Of a DNA stretch of 64,000 nucleotides, positions 61,401-64,000 are shown piece after piece. Within the stretch, counting starts at the first letter, position 1. Every line of letters starts with the position of its first letter. The position numbers and the translations under genes are program-made. The DNA is from Phymorhynchus buccinoides (taxonomy: Eukaryota > Mollusca > Gastropoda > Neogastropoda > Raphitomidae): NCBI GenBank assembly GCA_017654935.2, contig CM065699.1:21195851-21259850 (forward strand), read 5' to 3'. The notes beneath the pieces were generated by a model. It saw only the letters and a program-made list of their open reading frames with translations, made no database searches and was not told the DNA's origin.

Positions 61401-64000
61401 GTGTTAATGTTGTTATAGTGATGACACGGGCTGTGGACCAGATGAAGTCCCAGGTACACACAGACATGTGTTGATGTTGTTGTAGTGATGACGCGGGCTG
61501 TGGACCAGATGAAGTCTCAGGTGCGCACGGACATGTGTTGTTAATGTTGTTGTTGTTAATGTTGTTGTAGTGATGACGCGGGCTGTGGACCAGATGAAGT
61601 CCCAGGTACACACAGACATTTGTTGTTAATGTTGTTGTAGTGATGACACGGGCTGTGGACCAGATGAAGTCCCAGGTGCACACGGACATGTGTTGATGTT
61701 GTTGTAGTGATGGCGCGGGCTGTGGACCAGATGAAGTCTCAGGTGCGCACGGACATGTGTTGTTAATGTTGTTGTTAATGTTGTAGTGATGACGCGGGCT
61801 GTGGACCAGATGAAGTCCCAGGTACACACAGACGTGTCACAGAAACTGGCTGCCATGGAGTCCGTGGTCAAAGATCAGATTGGAAAACTGGTCCGCTCGC
61901 GGGTGAGTTCAACTCGGCGAAGTGTGTGGGAAGTCATTTCCTATGGGGTGGTTTTTTTTGGTGTGTGATAGGTATGTATTTACAAGAAAATAAAGAACAC
62001 AGTCGCCCATATGTATGTATTTATAAATCTTTCTGTATTGAAATCCTTTCATTGTTAAAATCTTTCTTCAGGCATGGTAATGTTCAGAGAATTCTCTGAG
62101 TTCAAAGAAAAGTGAATGTAGAAAAACATGTCAGACGGGGGTTTTAAGCTTGAGGAGATGCCTTTTCCCCAATGTTTAACAGTTTTATGCAGTTGTCCTC
62201 AAAAGGAATTGCTCCCTGATTACCACAAAGAGCTCTTTACCCATTGAAACCACCATGAAACAATGTCTCCTGAAACCTCTAAAAATGCTGTTCCTCCATT
62301 ACCATGCCTGTTCTTAACTTGTAACAAATCTTTCTCAACTTGTTAACCCTTTTGCCATCGATTTCGCATTTCTGTGCCAAACCACATTTATCATCCATGT
62401 CACTAAAAGGCATGAAATTAGGATCTGTTATCCGATGACCTTGTGTTAATATTGGGAGCAGGGGTCGCGCTAACGCATGTTTCTTGCGTATTTGACGCGT
62501 TTTAAAAATTGCTGACGCATTTTTTTTACGGCGTTTACGCGTAATCCGTACGCAAAATGACGTCCGCTCGAAATCGCATCTGAGTCTAGATGGTGAATCA
62601 GACTTTAGAAGTCCTACGGTCCCTACACGTATAGTGGTTCTGCTACACCTAACATTGGAACAGACTATAGAAAAGTGCCACTGCTTTCAGTACTGCTGTG
62701 ACGTAGGCGCAGTGCAGTGTGGCGGGAAAATCACTGTAAGCGCATTGGGGTGATAACAGGGCTTGTGTCGACTTAGAGGATCGCCGTGATCACCGAAAAT
62801 GACTAGTTAGTGAATAAAAATGCATGTTTTTATTGCTAGTCTTGTTTTCATTGTTTTTAGCTTAGATTTATCATTTTGTTCTTTTACGCGATTTTTTGCT
62901 TCCCTTACGCATTTTTGGGGTAAGCAAAATGCGTTTTCAAAAACACTAGCGCGACCCCTGTGGGGAAATAAGAAAGGCCTTATTTGATGCATATCATAGG
63001 GGGATTCACAGTATTGCAGACGCCAACTTGTATTTACCCAGAGAAGTTTGACAGATTTTTTGGGCAGTAATGGCTGGCGGGAAAAGGTCACATTTCATTA
63101 ATACTAAATTTGAATACCATTAGACCAGAAAATAGTAGACAGTTGTGTCAGTGTTGTGTAGATTATTATGACATGTTTTTTCTCAGGCTCTCACCAAGTT
63201 TAAGTGCTTTCACTCTTTCTAGCGCCATGTATTTTTTGACGTTCTTGGTTGTCCGTTGCATCTTAACCGACAAGAGGGGAATAACTATGTTTTTTTCTGA
63301 ACGCACATGCATTGCTTTAACGGAATAAACAATGACATAAGCTCTAAAAATAGACAAACACATGGCAGGGTACTTGGCAGTGTCTAGGCGAATGTATTCG
63401 CCCATGGTGCTAGAAAAGTTAAGGACCTGCTACGCTAGATATGATTCTGTGTCAATGTGATGCAATTCATGATTCACGTGAAATACTTCCGTCTATATGC
63501 TCAAGTAGACCCAATACATGAATTTCACGTCAATCATGACTCGCATCATCACAATCACATCGCCATTGACACAGAATCGTATGTAATGTAGCAGACCCCT
63601 AAGGCCGTGTACACACATAAGCGGATATTCCATGCGGAAACCCGTGCGCAATCCATAAGTAAGTGAAACAAAGAAGGGAAAAGATTTTGCGCACGTGTCC
63701 GAATTTCACCTATATATATGCATAATCTTTTTATCCTTCTTTCTTCCACTTACTTAGGGTTTTCTGTACGGAACTTACGCGTCTAATGTGAACCCGGCCT
63801 TAAGGTTTAGATTACAGAAAAAGCTAGTTTTAGGGGTCTTTGCCCTCAGACAGACACTATGTTTTGAGCGTATTTTATGATTGCTTGACCTGCTGGCTGT
63901 TCCAGCAAACGACGGAGGCTATAGGGCAGGCAACGAGCAGCGCGTTGCTCAACCAGGGTCAGGGGATGATGCGGGACCTGATGGACAACCGGCTGATCCC
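22269..64000 (+). CDS. EDC4: Enhancer of mRNA-decapping protein 4 (EDC4/Ge-1), internal 19 exons
   Basis: Scaffold of the decapping complex, acting in cytoplasmic P-bodies where it bridges DCP1 and DCP2. Recognised from ordered motifs: [83 protein letters not shown], then Gln/Leu-rich helices (RVERAL-type) and [20 protein letters not shown]. The WD40 part spans exons at 22269-35241, a Ser/Pro-rich linker 37695-46114, an acidic segment 54878-55160 and the start of the helical C-terminal region 55985-64000. All 18 junctions keep phase, giving about 1090 codons. Upstream WD40 exons are absent (gap or palindrome lie where they should be), and the 3' end is beyond the window. Two introns are U12-type. 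Confidence 0.95.
22505..23050 (-). repeat. Dispersed repeat family 1, internally duplicated copy
   Basis: Read on the minus strand, the family runs from CCCCGTGGGG through a region including GGAAGTTCTG, and ends GGCCTGGGAACGCAGAAGAAG. This copy has its middle 190 bp (CCGGTTTTCAGTTTCCACTG onward) twice in tandem. The (GAA)n tail suggests retroposition. Confidence 0.8.
23736..23935 (+). repeat. Dispersed repeat, shared with 42421-42605
   Basis: Both copies have TTTGTCAAACAAGATCTTTG, ATAAGCATTTGTATAAATTG and AGCTGCAGGGGGACATTA, then a C-rich end CCCCGGCCTTT. No coding capacity. Confidence 0.8.
24191..24344 (+). CDS. EDC4: EDC4 exon, after U12 GT-AG intron
   Basis: Joined to the previous exon it reads [34 protein letters not shown] and ends LACLQGNK, matching the family's WD40 region. 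The acceptor was placed at AAG 24190 because a U12 branch site (ATCCTTAAC) lies just upstream and the phase fits. A downstream CAG at 24215 would also be in frame but loses eight conserved-looking residues. Confidence 0.9.
24413..24790. mobile_element. MITE with TA target duplication
   Basis: Termini CCGTAAAATGCGGACTATAA and, inverted, CTGTAAAAACTGGACTATAA; the interior repeats GCGGCTTAT. It sits between TA dinucleotides inside a family-5 repeat whose other copy (about 21460) lacks it. Fragments of the same family lie at 45520-45625 and 59690-59770. Confidence 0.82.
25929..26033 (+). CDS. EDC4: EDC4 exon
   Basis: Encodes [20 protein letters not shown] and ends ITLLPHAE; acceptor GTGTGTAG, donor GTATGG, 105 nt, phase 0 on both sides. 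Confidence 0.9.
26030..26745. repeat. About 124-bp tandem repeat, five to six units
   Basis: The unit contains AGTCCTGAGATGACCATT, AAATGACCAATGCATAA and TTAGTTTTTGACTTGGTTC. It begins immediately after the donor of the exon ending at 26033, and the last unit is truncated. Unit phase is not a multiple of three, so it is non-coding. Confidence 0.93.
26802..26914 (+). CDS. EDC4: EDC4 exon
   Basis: Carries the WD40 signature [20 protein letters not shown]. The donor is GTAGGT; the exon ends GA so that the next exon completes GAG before CLHEW. Extending to the next GT would include an in-frame TAG. Confidence 0.94.
27325..27534. mobile_element. piggyBac-like MITE, second family
   Basis: TTAA, then CCCCTTCCCTGC, with GCAGTGAAGGGG and TTAA at the other end. 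The interior has TGATGTCATTGATGATGTCA. Sister copies are at 31453-31670 and, with a worn left end, about 37855-38068. Confidence 0.8.
27680..27990 (-). repeat. Dispersed repeat family 1 copy
   Basis: Full-length-looking, from CTTCTTCTGCGTTCC to GTATCCCCACGGGG on the plus strand. Confidence 0.8.
28130..28213 (+). CDS. EDC4: EDC4 exon
   Basis: Encodes [18 protein letters not shown] and DDLQNMSP, a strongly conserved EDC4 segment; donor GTGAGT. Confidence 0.95.
28557..29287 (+). mobile_element. hAT-like DNA transposon fragment with 6-bp target duplication
   Basis: Ends CAGGGTTCATACAG and CTGTACGAACCCTG, flanked by TCTATA on both sides. The intact host repeat copy at 44776-44993 has a single TCTATA at the same place. 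It carries only the start of a transposase-like ORF, so it is non-autonomous. Confidence 0.85.
28915..29196 (+). CDS. BED-finger-like N-terminal fragment of a hAT transposase
   Basis: 93 residues. [20 protein letters not shown], then [10 protein letters not shown] and a C-terminal-side [17 protein letters not shown]: a C-x2-C ... H-x4-H zinc-finger pattern (Cys at about 37 and 40, His at about 57 and 62) that BED/hAT proteins share. It stops soon after [12 protein letters not shown], with no catalytic domain. The ORF lies wholly inside the TIR element. Confidence 0.6.
   Translation: MGKCMFSQTWLEHSEFNFKDWIAPSSDGSKYKARCLLCAKDFDVEVRNMGVGALKCHAEGKKHQQQEKAAKQSKSAPAMTMRDFYRPQTSSER
29690..29852 (+). 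repeat. Dispersed repeat family 2 copy
   Basis: TACCCTGGCTAAAAGACTCC, then CATCCCAACAGCCAAAGCAC and CCGCCACGTGGGCAGCC. Confidence 0.78.
30219..30540 (-). repeat. Dispersed repeat family 1 copy
   Basis: CTTCTTCTGTGTTCCCAGG to GTATCCCCATGGGG on the plus strand; same layout as the copy at 27680. Confidence 0.8.
30838..31058 (+). mobile_element. CAGACC-ended MITE
   Basis: CAGACCTGTTTACTCTACTC at one end and GGTAACCAGGTCTG at the other; flanks GTGTAA / GTGCAA (5 of 6 match). A second copy of the same element is at 33278-33739. Confidence 0.75.
31127..31222 (+). CDS. EDC4: EDC4 exon
   Basis: Encodes [20 protein letters not shown] and [11 protein letters not shown]. The acceptor is CGTTTCAG and the donor GTCAGT. 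A CAGACC-ended element ends only 69 nt upstream (30838-31058). Confidence 0.95.
31453..31670. mobile_element. piggyBac-like MITE, second family
   Basis: TTAACCCCTTCCCTGCC at the left, GGCAGTGAGGGTGTTAA at the right; same interior as 27325-27534. Confidence 0.75.
31737..31839 (+). CDS. EDC4: EDC4 exon
   Basis: Encodes [20 protein letters not shown] and [14 protein letters not shown]; acceptor TTTTCTCCAG, donor GTGAGT. Confidence 0.94.
32273..32565. mobile_element. TIR element (about 290 bp)
   Basis: AAGCTGCCTCACACTATCCA at the left; the right end in reverse complement reads AAGCCGCCTCACACGATCCA. The match continues into CCAACC. No ORF of note; superfamily not determined. Confidence 0.7.
33043..33214 (+). 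CDS. EDC4: EDC4 exon
   Basis: Encodes [31 protein letters not shown] and the segment to DDITT; acceptor GATGCCCAG, donor GTCAGT. Confidence 0.94.
33278..33739 (+). mobile_element. CAGACC-ended MITE interrupted by a piggyBac-like MITE
   Basis: Ends CAGACCTGTTTACTCTAC and GTAAACAGGTCTG with a perfect flanking CTTCAA duplication (33272-33277 and 33740-33745). The interior is split by the TTAA element at 33408-33653; removing it restores similarity to 30838-31058. Confidence 0.85.
33408..33653. mobile_element. piggyBac-like MITE, first family
   Basis: TTAA, then CCCTTTCACCGCCAGCCA, and TTGGCGGTGAAAGGG then TTAA. TTAA duplication and CCC ends are the piggyBac signature. The best-preserved copy in the window. 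Confidence 0.85.
34309..35109 (+). mobile_element. 801-bp CAGACC-ended element next to an EDC4 exon
   Basis: Termini CAGACCTGTTTACC and GGTAAACATGTCTG; flanks CAGAATT on both sides (7 bp). The interior repeats ATTCCGG units near both ends (a sub-terminal repeat). No transposase seen. Confidence 0.83.
35133..35241 (+). CDS. EDC4: EDC4 exon
   Basis: Encodes [15 protein letters not shown] and [17 protein letters not shown], the end of the WD40 part. The acceptor is TATTTGCAG. Only 23 nt separate it from an 801-bp mobile element (34309-35109), so the branch site probably lies inside the insertion or is very close. Confidence 0.92.
36545..36705 (-). repeat. SINE fragment
   Basis: On the minus strand: a box B-like GGGTTCGAACCC, followed by CTTCAGATGAGACCTAAAAC and CCGAGGTCCTGTGT, the block also seen at 44058-44100. 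Box A is not clear, so the head is incomplete. Confidence 0.55.
37053..37239 (+). mobile_element. CAGGCATG-ended MITE with 6-bp duplication
   Basis: CAGGCATGGTAG ... CTACCATGCCTG, flanked by CTTTCA on both sides. Uninterrupted relatives of its host repeat at 42566 and 25065 read CCTTTCA straight into the TTTTTTCATTTTG block. Confidence 0.85.
37345..37530 (+). repeat. Dispersed repeat family 1, opposite orientation, partial
   Basis: CCCCCGTGGGGATACCGG through CTTCTGGAAGTTCTGTGC and CTCCTGCCTTTT; then it switches to a family-3 copy. Confidence 0.75.
37545..37672 (+). repeat. Dispersed repeat family 3 copy with (GAA)n tail
   Basis: CAGCCGAAGTCAGACATGCT, AGTTAGGCGCATAACGGC, ACAGGAAACTGTCTGAGCGA and then GAAGAAGAAGAAGAAG. 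Confidence 0.75.
37695..37783 (+). CDS. EDC4: EDC4 exon
   Basis: Encodes [20 protein letters not shown] and AASLSHDAI; acceptor ATGACCCAG, donor GTGAGT. Confidence 0.9.
38300..38444 (+). CDS. EDC4: EDC4 exon with multiplied 3' border
   Basis: Encodes [20 protein letters not shown] and [19 protein letters not shown]; the PKLLSPDAF motif is typical of EDC4. The donor is GTGGGT. The last 85 or so nucleotides plus the donor are repeated four more times downstream. Using the second donor instead puts the reading out of frame to a TAG, so the first donor is the coding one. Confidence 0.93.
38360..38950 (+). repeat. Tandem array of an EDC4 exon end plus its splice donor (five copies)
   Basis: Unit of about 120 bp: GTGGTGGATGGTGTGTCACA, the coding 3' half of the exon, the GTGGGT donor, TTCTACTCTGTG and a variable (TG)n(G)n run. 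Copies start near 38361, 38480, 38610, 38731 and 38858. Copies 4 and 5 share GCCACC in place of GCCGCC. Confidence 0.95.
39375..40270. repeat. 39/42-bp minisatellite
   Basis: About twenty units of CAGCACTGCACACAGCAACA followed by AGTAAAACATTTTGTTACAA. Units differ by presence or absence of one AAC, so lengths are 42 or 39 bp, both multiples of three. This keeps several frames open on both strands without any of them being a gene. Intronic in EDC4. Confidence 0.97.
40550..41290. repeat. About 65-bp tandem array ending at an EDC4 splice acceptor
   Basis: Unit: TTACAATACAGTTGATGCTG, TTGACAGTTTTCCATCCCAG, CGAAAAAGTCCTTGAACCC. Five near-identical units (40560-40910) grade into increasingly divergent ones. 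The last, at about 41230-41290, contains the acceptor CACTGCAG and the first exon bases CAAAATCCTGTCCCC. Confidence 0.93.
41270..41858 (+). CDS. EDC4: EDC4 exon, Ser/Pro-rich linker
   Basis: The largest exon seen (589 nt). Low-complexity Ser, Pro, Thr and Ala, with a block at about 41515-41665 of repeated S-P-K-S-P-G units (consensus SVLSPKSPG, five or six copies with variation), then acidic EEDVTPSN and SRHSQESLQ. The SP and SPK sites are candidate proline-directed phosphorylation sites (inference). Acceptor CACTGCAG, donor GTGTGT. Confidence 0.9.
42727..43218 (+). mobile_element. CAGGGTTC-ended element with 6-bp duplication
   Basis: CAGGGTTC ... GAACCCTG, flanked by TTTTTA on both sides. 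The interior repeats TCCTTACAAG units. A partial relative begins at 31929 (CAGGGTTCCCACTGTCCTTA) with no matching right end found. Confidence 0.8.
43937..44140 (+). repeat. tRNA-headed SINE
   Basis: Box A-like AGAGTGGCACAGTGGTAGCA, box B GAGTTCGAACCTGGG, then CTTTCGGATGAGACGATAAA and CTGAGGTCCTGTGTGCCC. The same downstream block appears alone at 35530-35585. Confidence 0.72.
44478..44702 (+). CDS. EDC4: EDC4 exon, linker
   Basis: Encodes [40 protein letters not shown] and [11 protein letters not shown]; 225 nt, phase 0 on both sides; acceptor TTTTGCAG, donor GTGAGA. Confidence 0.88.
44776..44993 (+). repeat. Dispersed repeat family 4, uninterrupted copy
   Basis: Begins AGGGACCCCCATTTGGGG, has CAGGGGGTCCCAGGGATGCA, and ends GGATGATTGGGAGCCCTGCC. 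Serves as the unoccupied-site reference for 28557-29287. Confidence 0.88.
45188..45430. mobile_element. piggyBac-like MITE, first family
   Basis: TTAACCATTTCACCGCCAGCC ends reduced to a shared core; right end CGGCGGTGAAAGGTTAA. Confidence 0.8.
45627..45876. mobile_element. piggyBac-like MITE, first family
   Basis: TTAACCCTTTCGCCGCCAGC and TTGGCAGTGAAAGGGTTAA. Inserted into a fragment of the GCGGCTTAT MITE family. Confidence 0.82.
45915..46114 (+). CDS. EDC4: EDC4 exon, linker
   Basis: Encodes [35 protein letters not shown] and ends LTQPLTQ. The acceptor is GTGTGCTCAG and the donor GTAATC. The following intron (8.8 kb) holds the DIRS element and a LINE. Confidence 0.87.
46561..46752. mobile_element. 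MITE, about 190 bp
   Basis: GGCCGGGTTCACATTAGACG at the left and TGTGTGTACACGGCC at the right. A second, inverted copy is at about 63602-63800. The superfamily is unclear, as flanking duplications are not decisive. Confidence 0.72.
46798..46972 (+). repeat. DIRS left inverted terminal repeat
   Basis: From TACCAACACTCAAAACAATA to CTATTTACC; reverse complement of 53020-53193 with only a base or two of difference. Confidence 0.95.
47349..49730 (+). CDS. DIRS gag-like ORF1
   Basis: About 793 residues from [14 protein letters not shown]. The reading frame is open 51 nt further upstream but the earlier start is hydrophobic and unlike a gag. It is Ser/Arg/Pro-rich, with [22 protein letters not shown] basic runs at about residues 340-380, and a more ordered C-terminal part ([20 protein letters not shown]). 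By position and composition it is the structural protein of the element. No zinc knuckle was seen. Confidence 0.8.
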   Translation: MEDSLGDPPSEVPRVHSLKNSKPSHLPRDSVGRLVSPRSASSRSSKKSSRKSSKSDSKISHTKSPSAVSAKPVQSSVTSSPKTEATASVSVQSQSDQISAAQTPENFDAFIRHLQNSGLVVSLPAFSSVTSPAGEGSGFCQSVQVSRSPPTLSLQEAFRTSTDEDVRRRPVYRSDQEVVPGQEVEGTTDRGASRRSVCSVTRAKHPLSQSSERCHSLGKSDNPHGGLSAGFGSTGRHPDRVVRPRHVSPASSRPIERVGRRDGSTPDPLYDRRGRYPSVDILLPDYQRRAALSASTTSRPRHGWSTVPGEGSGSARSRPSRRRERSPSRSPRFRGRRARVDSSRSPGSRGRRSPAPLPRVRDFSPVPGRYVQRVSLEAPSSDEEHSRLAYPVAGSPPPEDATRAQSFQSQSTESSREGSPVSARERRAGHSSPLRPPHLSKLDLLKLIQPVCVDVVSRPSSHPRSSSSRVVDSFKPQKESLRFKCPQSTLLALDKAEVSLLTGKFPAEQRSDSEPDEEQDVSTPVGSFRVPRFQPPFTLGASMLPFGDYSLLSKAEMAKLSLPTQNLGSLLFTPPAAKTLEVSLSDTLRSCGVVASLHSSLSRLIGRSPSLKPDEFQLYEEIDGAAVGSLISLLDDTLTSQANVVAALKVQVSALRRDQILSSSSRFSREEKEKLRSLPLPHKGVFGTSLLEKSLDSASKRKAEVSQVALIDAVTKRFRMDTQGTQQSRGPFRPSRPYQVFRSSHRRPSSFRGAFKPPYSQPRVTQSSRGKLSSSRGGRSSGPPRLQSRQPFR
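49675..52704 (+). CDS. DIRS tyrosine recombinase ORF, overprinting the RT ORF
   Basis: 1009 codons in a third frame. The recombinase itself occupies about residues 655-1009: SAM-like N-terminal part ([20 protein letters not shown]), then catalytic Arg in [11 protein letters not shown] (about 815), HEVRA with His 946 and Arg 949, and the nucleophile Tyr in FLSFYLRDV (982). It recombines the circular DNA intermediate into the genome. The first 650 codons overlap the RT ORF and lack recognisable domains; overlap of these two ORFs is known in DIRS-1. The real start may be downstream or reached by splicing or frameshift. Confidence 0.88.
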   Translation: MEGGLLGLPGCSRGSLFGRARTLPKSSNRPCFLRRRSERSATCMEDPSRRRLGSSGGAGRVSVHVPPRATPLAFSHFFSSTVGPGETFNPPSRGRVSASQGCGRSDPAPRSRILLPSLHGPQEDGRVQTGPGSLSPQQISSPRPFQDGDGGFQSVFHSARGLGHLNRPERCIFSHPHTPVETEIPSLRVERRCFPVQGPALRFVPRPLDLHKSDSAIRCPSKGKRGASSRVPGRLARPRFQSTDRRSTHFSDRVLGKDSRVPAQPQEVGPHSQTEFLLPRDACGHCEVFGFPFSRENSDSVRNLGLGDRLASDYASSVPARLRVDGVDGGAAPPGQTPQACLTETSDGPLSRSIAARECCPSRPLVSSVSASVARSVLAEQFGPHSCAENTVLPLHGRLKNGMGGPHRPQRDLGSLVFGARPPAHQPPGNGGCSSRPPPLRTSPSSPVGNRRKRQHSLPLLPASSRWDEIDVALSRRRGHSVVGSQPGYLPVSRVCARQAERHRGSVEQIFPDPSNGVDHRSSGPSSSVGSLGKALAGSVCDSSQLSLAHVRLAGQGPSGVRTQRVHVPLDQPRRVRFSSDTPDPEGVGESGKGLPAADPDHPLLAHQSLVSGGSGPGKGSSSASPSDPKNSGAASDRSRTHKPRRAQIDRLETIRLGLLRQGFARRSVDLLLASRRQSTNTLYNLRWRSWFLYCRAHKIDALRPSAVEFVHFLSHLYSEKGLSAKTLSGYKSSVANTISMTLGSPSVSALASPYVSHFIDAVRLRTPSRCVRFPQWDVFLVLNFLRDKCEPLGSLSLKLLSYKTLFLIALASTRRVSGIHSLSGLPRDVEFDPAGMSVTLSLLPEFRAKTQPGDVDSATVTISSLDPILCSDDSEIHICPVRCLRHYLSRTSSFRGSKRRLFISLNKKYDKDIAKSTISRWLVETVKLSYASSSSSLPGNPIRAHEVRAISASLALSRGVPLAKVMEAATWRSVNTFLSFYLRDVSVKRSDDSYAIRRTVVARTPISC
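49841..51640 (+). CDS. DIRS reverse transcriptase / RNase H
   Basis: 599 residues. RT blocks in order: [31 protein letters not shown] (motif A Asp), [15 protein letters not shown], and [10 protein letters not shown] with the catalytic YLDD at about residues 176-179. RNase H follows with [25 protein letters not shown] and [11 protein letters not shown], giving the D-E-D set. It copies the element RNA and removes the template. It starts 110 nt after the gag stop, in a different frame. Some upstream part may be translated by other means. Confidence 0.93.
   Translation: MVRAGFRFMFLQEPPLSRSPISFPPPSDPERLLILQAEVESLHLKGAVDLIPHPGPGFYSRLFTVPKKTGGFRPVLDLSPLNKFLRPVRFKMETAASNRSFIQPGDWATSIDLRDAYFHILIHPSRRKFLRFVWNADVFQFRALPFGLSPAPWIFTKVTRQFAALARARGVRLRVYLDDWLVLGSSQLIGEAHTSQIVSLAKTLGFQLNLKKSDLTPKQNFCYLGMRVDTVKFSVSPSLERIQTLSETLDLVIVSPVITLRQCLRVLGLMESMAELLPLGRLHKRALQRQVTALFPDLSLLESVVPVGPWFRQSVRQWLDLSWLNSSVPIRVLRTQFFLFTDASRTGWGAHIDHSEISGLWSSEHALLHINLLEMEAVRLALLHFAPLLRRQWATVASDNTACLSYLRRQGGTRSTSLSLAAEDILLWAHSQDISLSVEFVPGKLNVIADQLSRSSQILPTEWTIAHQALRPVWDLWGKPWLDLFATRHNSRLPMYVSPVKDPQAYARNAFTFRWTNLDAYAFPPTPLIPKVLEKAARDSPQLILITPFWPTSPWFPEVLALAKAPPLHLHLTPKTLVQPRTGVGHTNPDVLKLTAWRL
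52881..52982. repeat. DIRS internal complementary region
   Basis: The first half (to about 52925) is complementary to the left end (46779 onward), and the second half to the right end (to 53240). It reproduces the joined ends of the circular intermediate, as the DIRS replication model requires. Confidence 0.93.
53020..53193 (-). repeat. DIRS right inverted terminal repeat
   Basis: GGTAAATAGGAATGAGTTGG through TTTTGAGTGTTGGTA. The element continues about 47 nt further, to CTACCAATCT. Confidence 0.95.
53440..53760. repeat. CA/TG microsatellite block inside the LINE 3'UTR
   Basis: CACACA and GCACGCAC runs with a G-run at 53535-53553. Confidence 0.9.
53794..54618 (-). pseudogene. LINE reverse transcriptase, C-terminal fragment
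   Basis: About 270 codons, open to the stop. Motifs: [18 protein letters not shown] (RT thumb region), [47 protein letters not shown] and [19 protein letters not shown], all typical of Jockey/CR1-type RT tails. The catalytic centre is missing. Confidence 0.88.
54878..55160 (+). CDS. EDC4: EDC4 exon, acidic region
   Basis: Begins [15 protein letters not shown], followed by a long Asp/Glu tract of about 50 residues, GGGG, and then [13 protein letters not shown] and [15 protein letters not shown]. The acceptor is TTGTTTGCAG and the donor GTAAAT. The acidic tract is much longer than the short acidic patch I know from vertebrate EDC4. Confidence 0.9.
55355..55450 (-). repeat. tRNA-derived SINE, copy 1 (Thr-like head)
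   Basis: Reverse complement has GGATAGATCAGTGGGTAGAG, an anticodon-type loop CTGGTGT (GGT, Thr) and box B GGGTTCGACTCCCGG. It lies beside a (G)n-rich body shared with the second copy, and lacks an acceptor match good enough for a functional tRNA. Confidence 0.7.
55560..55700 (-). repeat. tRNA-derived SINE, copy 2 (Thr-like head)
   Basis: Same as copy 1, with a canonical box A GGATAGCTCAGTGGGTAGAG and box B GGTTCGAATCCC. The 205-bp spacing and the shared TCCCTGATATTAATCCTAAT after each head indicate a tandem dimer. Confidence 0.72.
55985..56243 (+). CDS. EDC4: EDC4 exon, coiled-coil start of helical C-terminal region
   Basis: Encodes [20 protein letters not shown], repeated Gln/Leu/Glu heptads and [20 protein letters not shown], matching the family's helical C-terminal part. 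The acceptor GAGCAG is followed six bases on by CTGCAG, so a two-residue alternative is possible. Ends before ATATCCTT, a U12 AT-AC donor. Confidence 0.92.
56258..56597 (-). repeat. Dispersed repeat family 1 copy
   Basis: CTTCTTCCTCTTCTTCTTCT then GCGTTCCCAGGCC on the plus strand, ending CCCCGGTATCCCCACGGGG. Located just inside the AT-AC intron. Confidence 0.8.
58178..58330 (+). repeat. Dispersed repeat family 2 copy
   Basis: TACCCTGGCTTAAAGACTCC, CAACAGCCGAAGCACTTGAA and CCCCGCCACGTGGACAGCC. Confidence 0.78.
58608..58672 (+). repeat. LINE/SINE 3' tail
   Basis: GTAAAGCGCTATGTAAATGT followed by (ATT)n. Similar to the tail of the LINE at 53347 but with no coding part attached. Confidence 0.6.
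58714..58869 (+). CDS. EDC4: EDC4 exon, after U12 AT-AC intron
   Basis: Encodes [40 protein letters not shown] and [11 protein letters not shown]. The acceptor dinucleotide is AC (GGTCAC) with branch-like TGCCTTGAC just upstream. The codon split across the intron reads ACC, and both sides continue EDC4 homology. Confidence 0.92.
59284..59679. mobile_element. Foldback element with telomere-like arms
   Basis: Arms of about 170 bp (59284-59452 and 59512-59679) are near-perfect inverted repeats, starting GGTAAAGGTAAAGATGTGCC and ending in CCCTAAACCTAACCCTACC. About 60 bp of unique loop separates them. No ORF. Confidence 0.85.
60163..60279 (+). pseudogene. Possible piggyBac-transposase N-terminal fossil
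   Basis: [19 protein letters not shown], stop, [17 protein letters not shown], stop. The acidic Asp/Ser-rich start resembles the N-termini of piggyBac-derived proteins as I know them. No catalytic domain is seen downstream, so this call is tentative. Confidence 0.35.
61145..61840 (+). repeat. Tandem array of an EDC4 splice acceptor plus exon start (ten copies)
   Basis: Unit of 65-85 bp: TTAATGTTGTTGTAG (acceptor), then TGATGACGCGGGCTGTGGAC and CAGATGAAGTCCCAGGTAC. GGCTGTGGACC occurs ten times (about 61161, 61230, 61296, 61362, 61429, 61495, 61580, 61650, 61717, 61797). The last copy is the true exon. Confidence 0.96.
61787..61902 (+). CDS. EDC4: EDC4 exon with multiplied 5' border
   Basis: Encodes [39 protein letters not shown], the helical C-terminal part. 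The acceptor GTTGTAG is the last of ten near-identical ones. The upstream nine lead to an in-frame TAA within about 20 codons, so only this one gives an open exon. Confidence 0.94.
62343..63088. mobile_element. piggyBac-like MITE, first family, split by an insertion
   Basis: TTAACCCTTTTGCCATCGAT at the left and ATGGCTGGCGGGAAAAGG at the right; the middle is interrupted by 62462-62960. Confidence 0.7.
62462..62960. mobile_element. CAGGGGTC-ended element inside a MITE
   Basis: CAGGGGTCGCGCTAACGC ... CTAGCGCGACCCCTG, flanked by TGGGAG / TGGGGA. Internal inverted motif GACGCGTTTT / TTACGCG. No ORF longer than about 90 codons. Confidence 0.78.
63602..63800. mobile_element. MITE, inverted second copy of 46561-46752
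   Basis: GGCCGTGTACACACATAAGC to TCTAATGTGAACCCGGCC. Confidence 0.75.
63906..64000 (+). CDS. EDC4: EDC4 exon, cut by window end
   Basis: Encodes [20 protein letters not shown] and [12 protein letters not shown], continuing the helical region. The acceptor is GCTGTTCCAG. The rest lies outside the window. Confidence 0.9.

Noticed and set aside
1..64000. CRISPR array, bacterial operon or phage content
   Set aside because: Repeats lack CRISPR geometry, and spliced genes with GT-AG and AT-AC introns show a nuclear eukaryotic genome.
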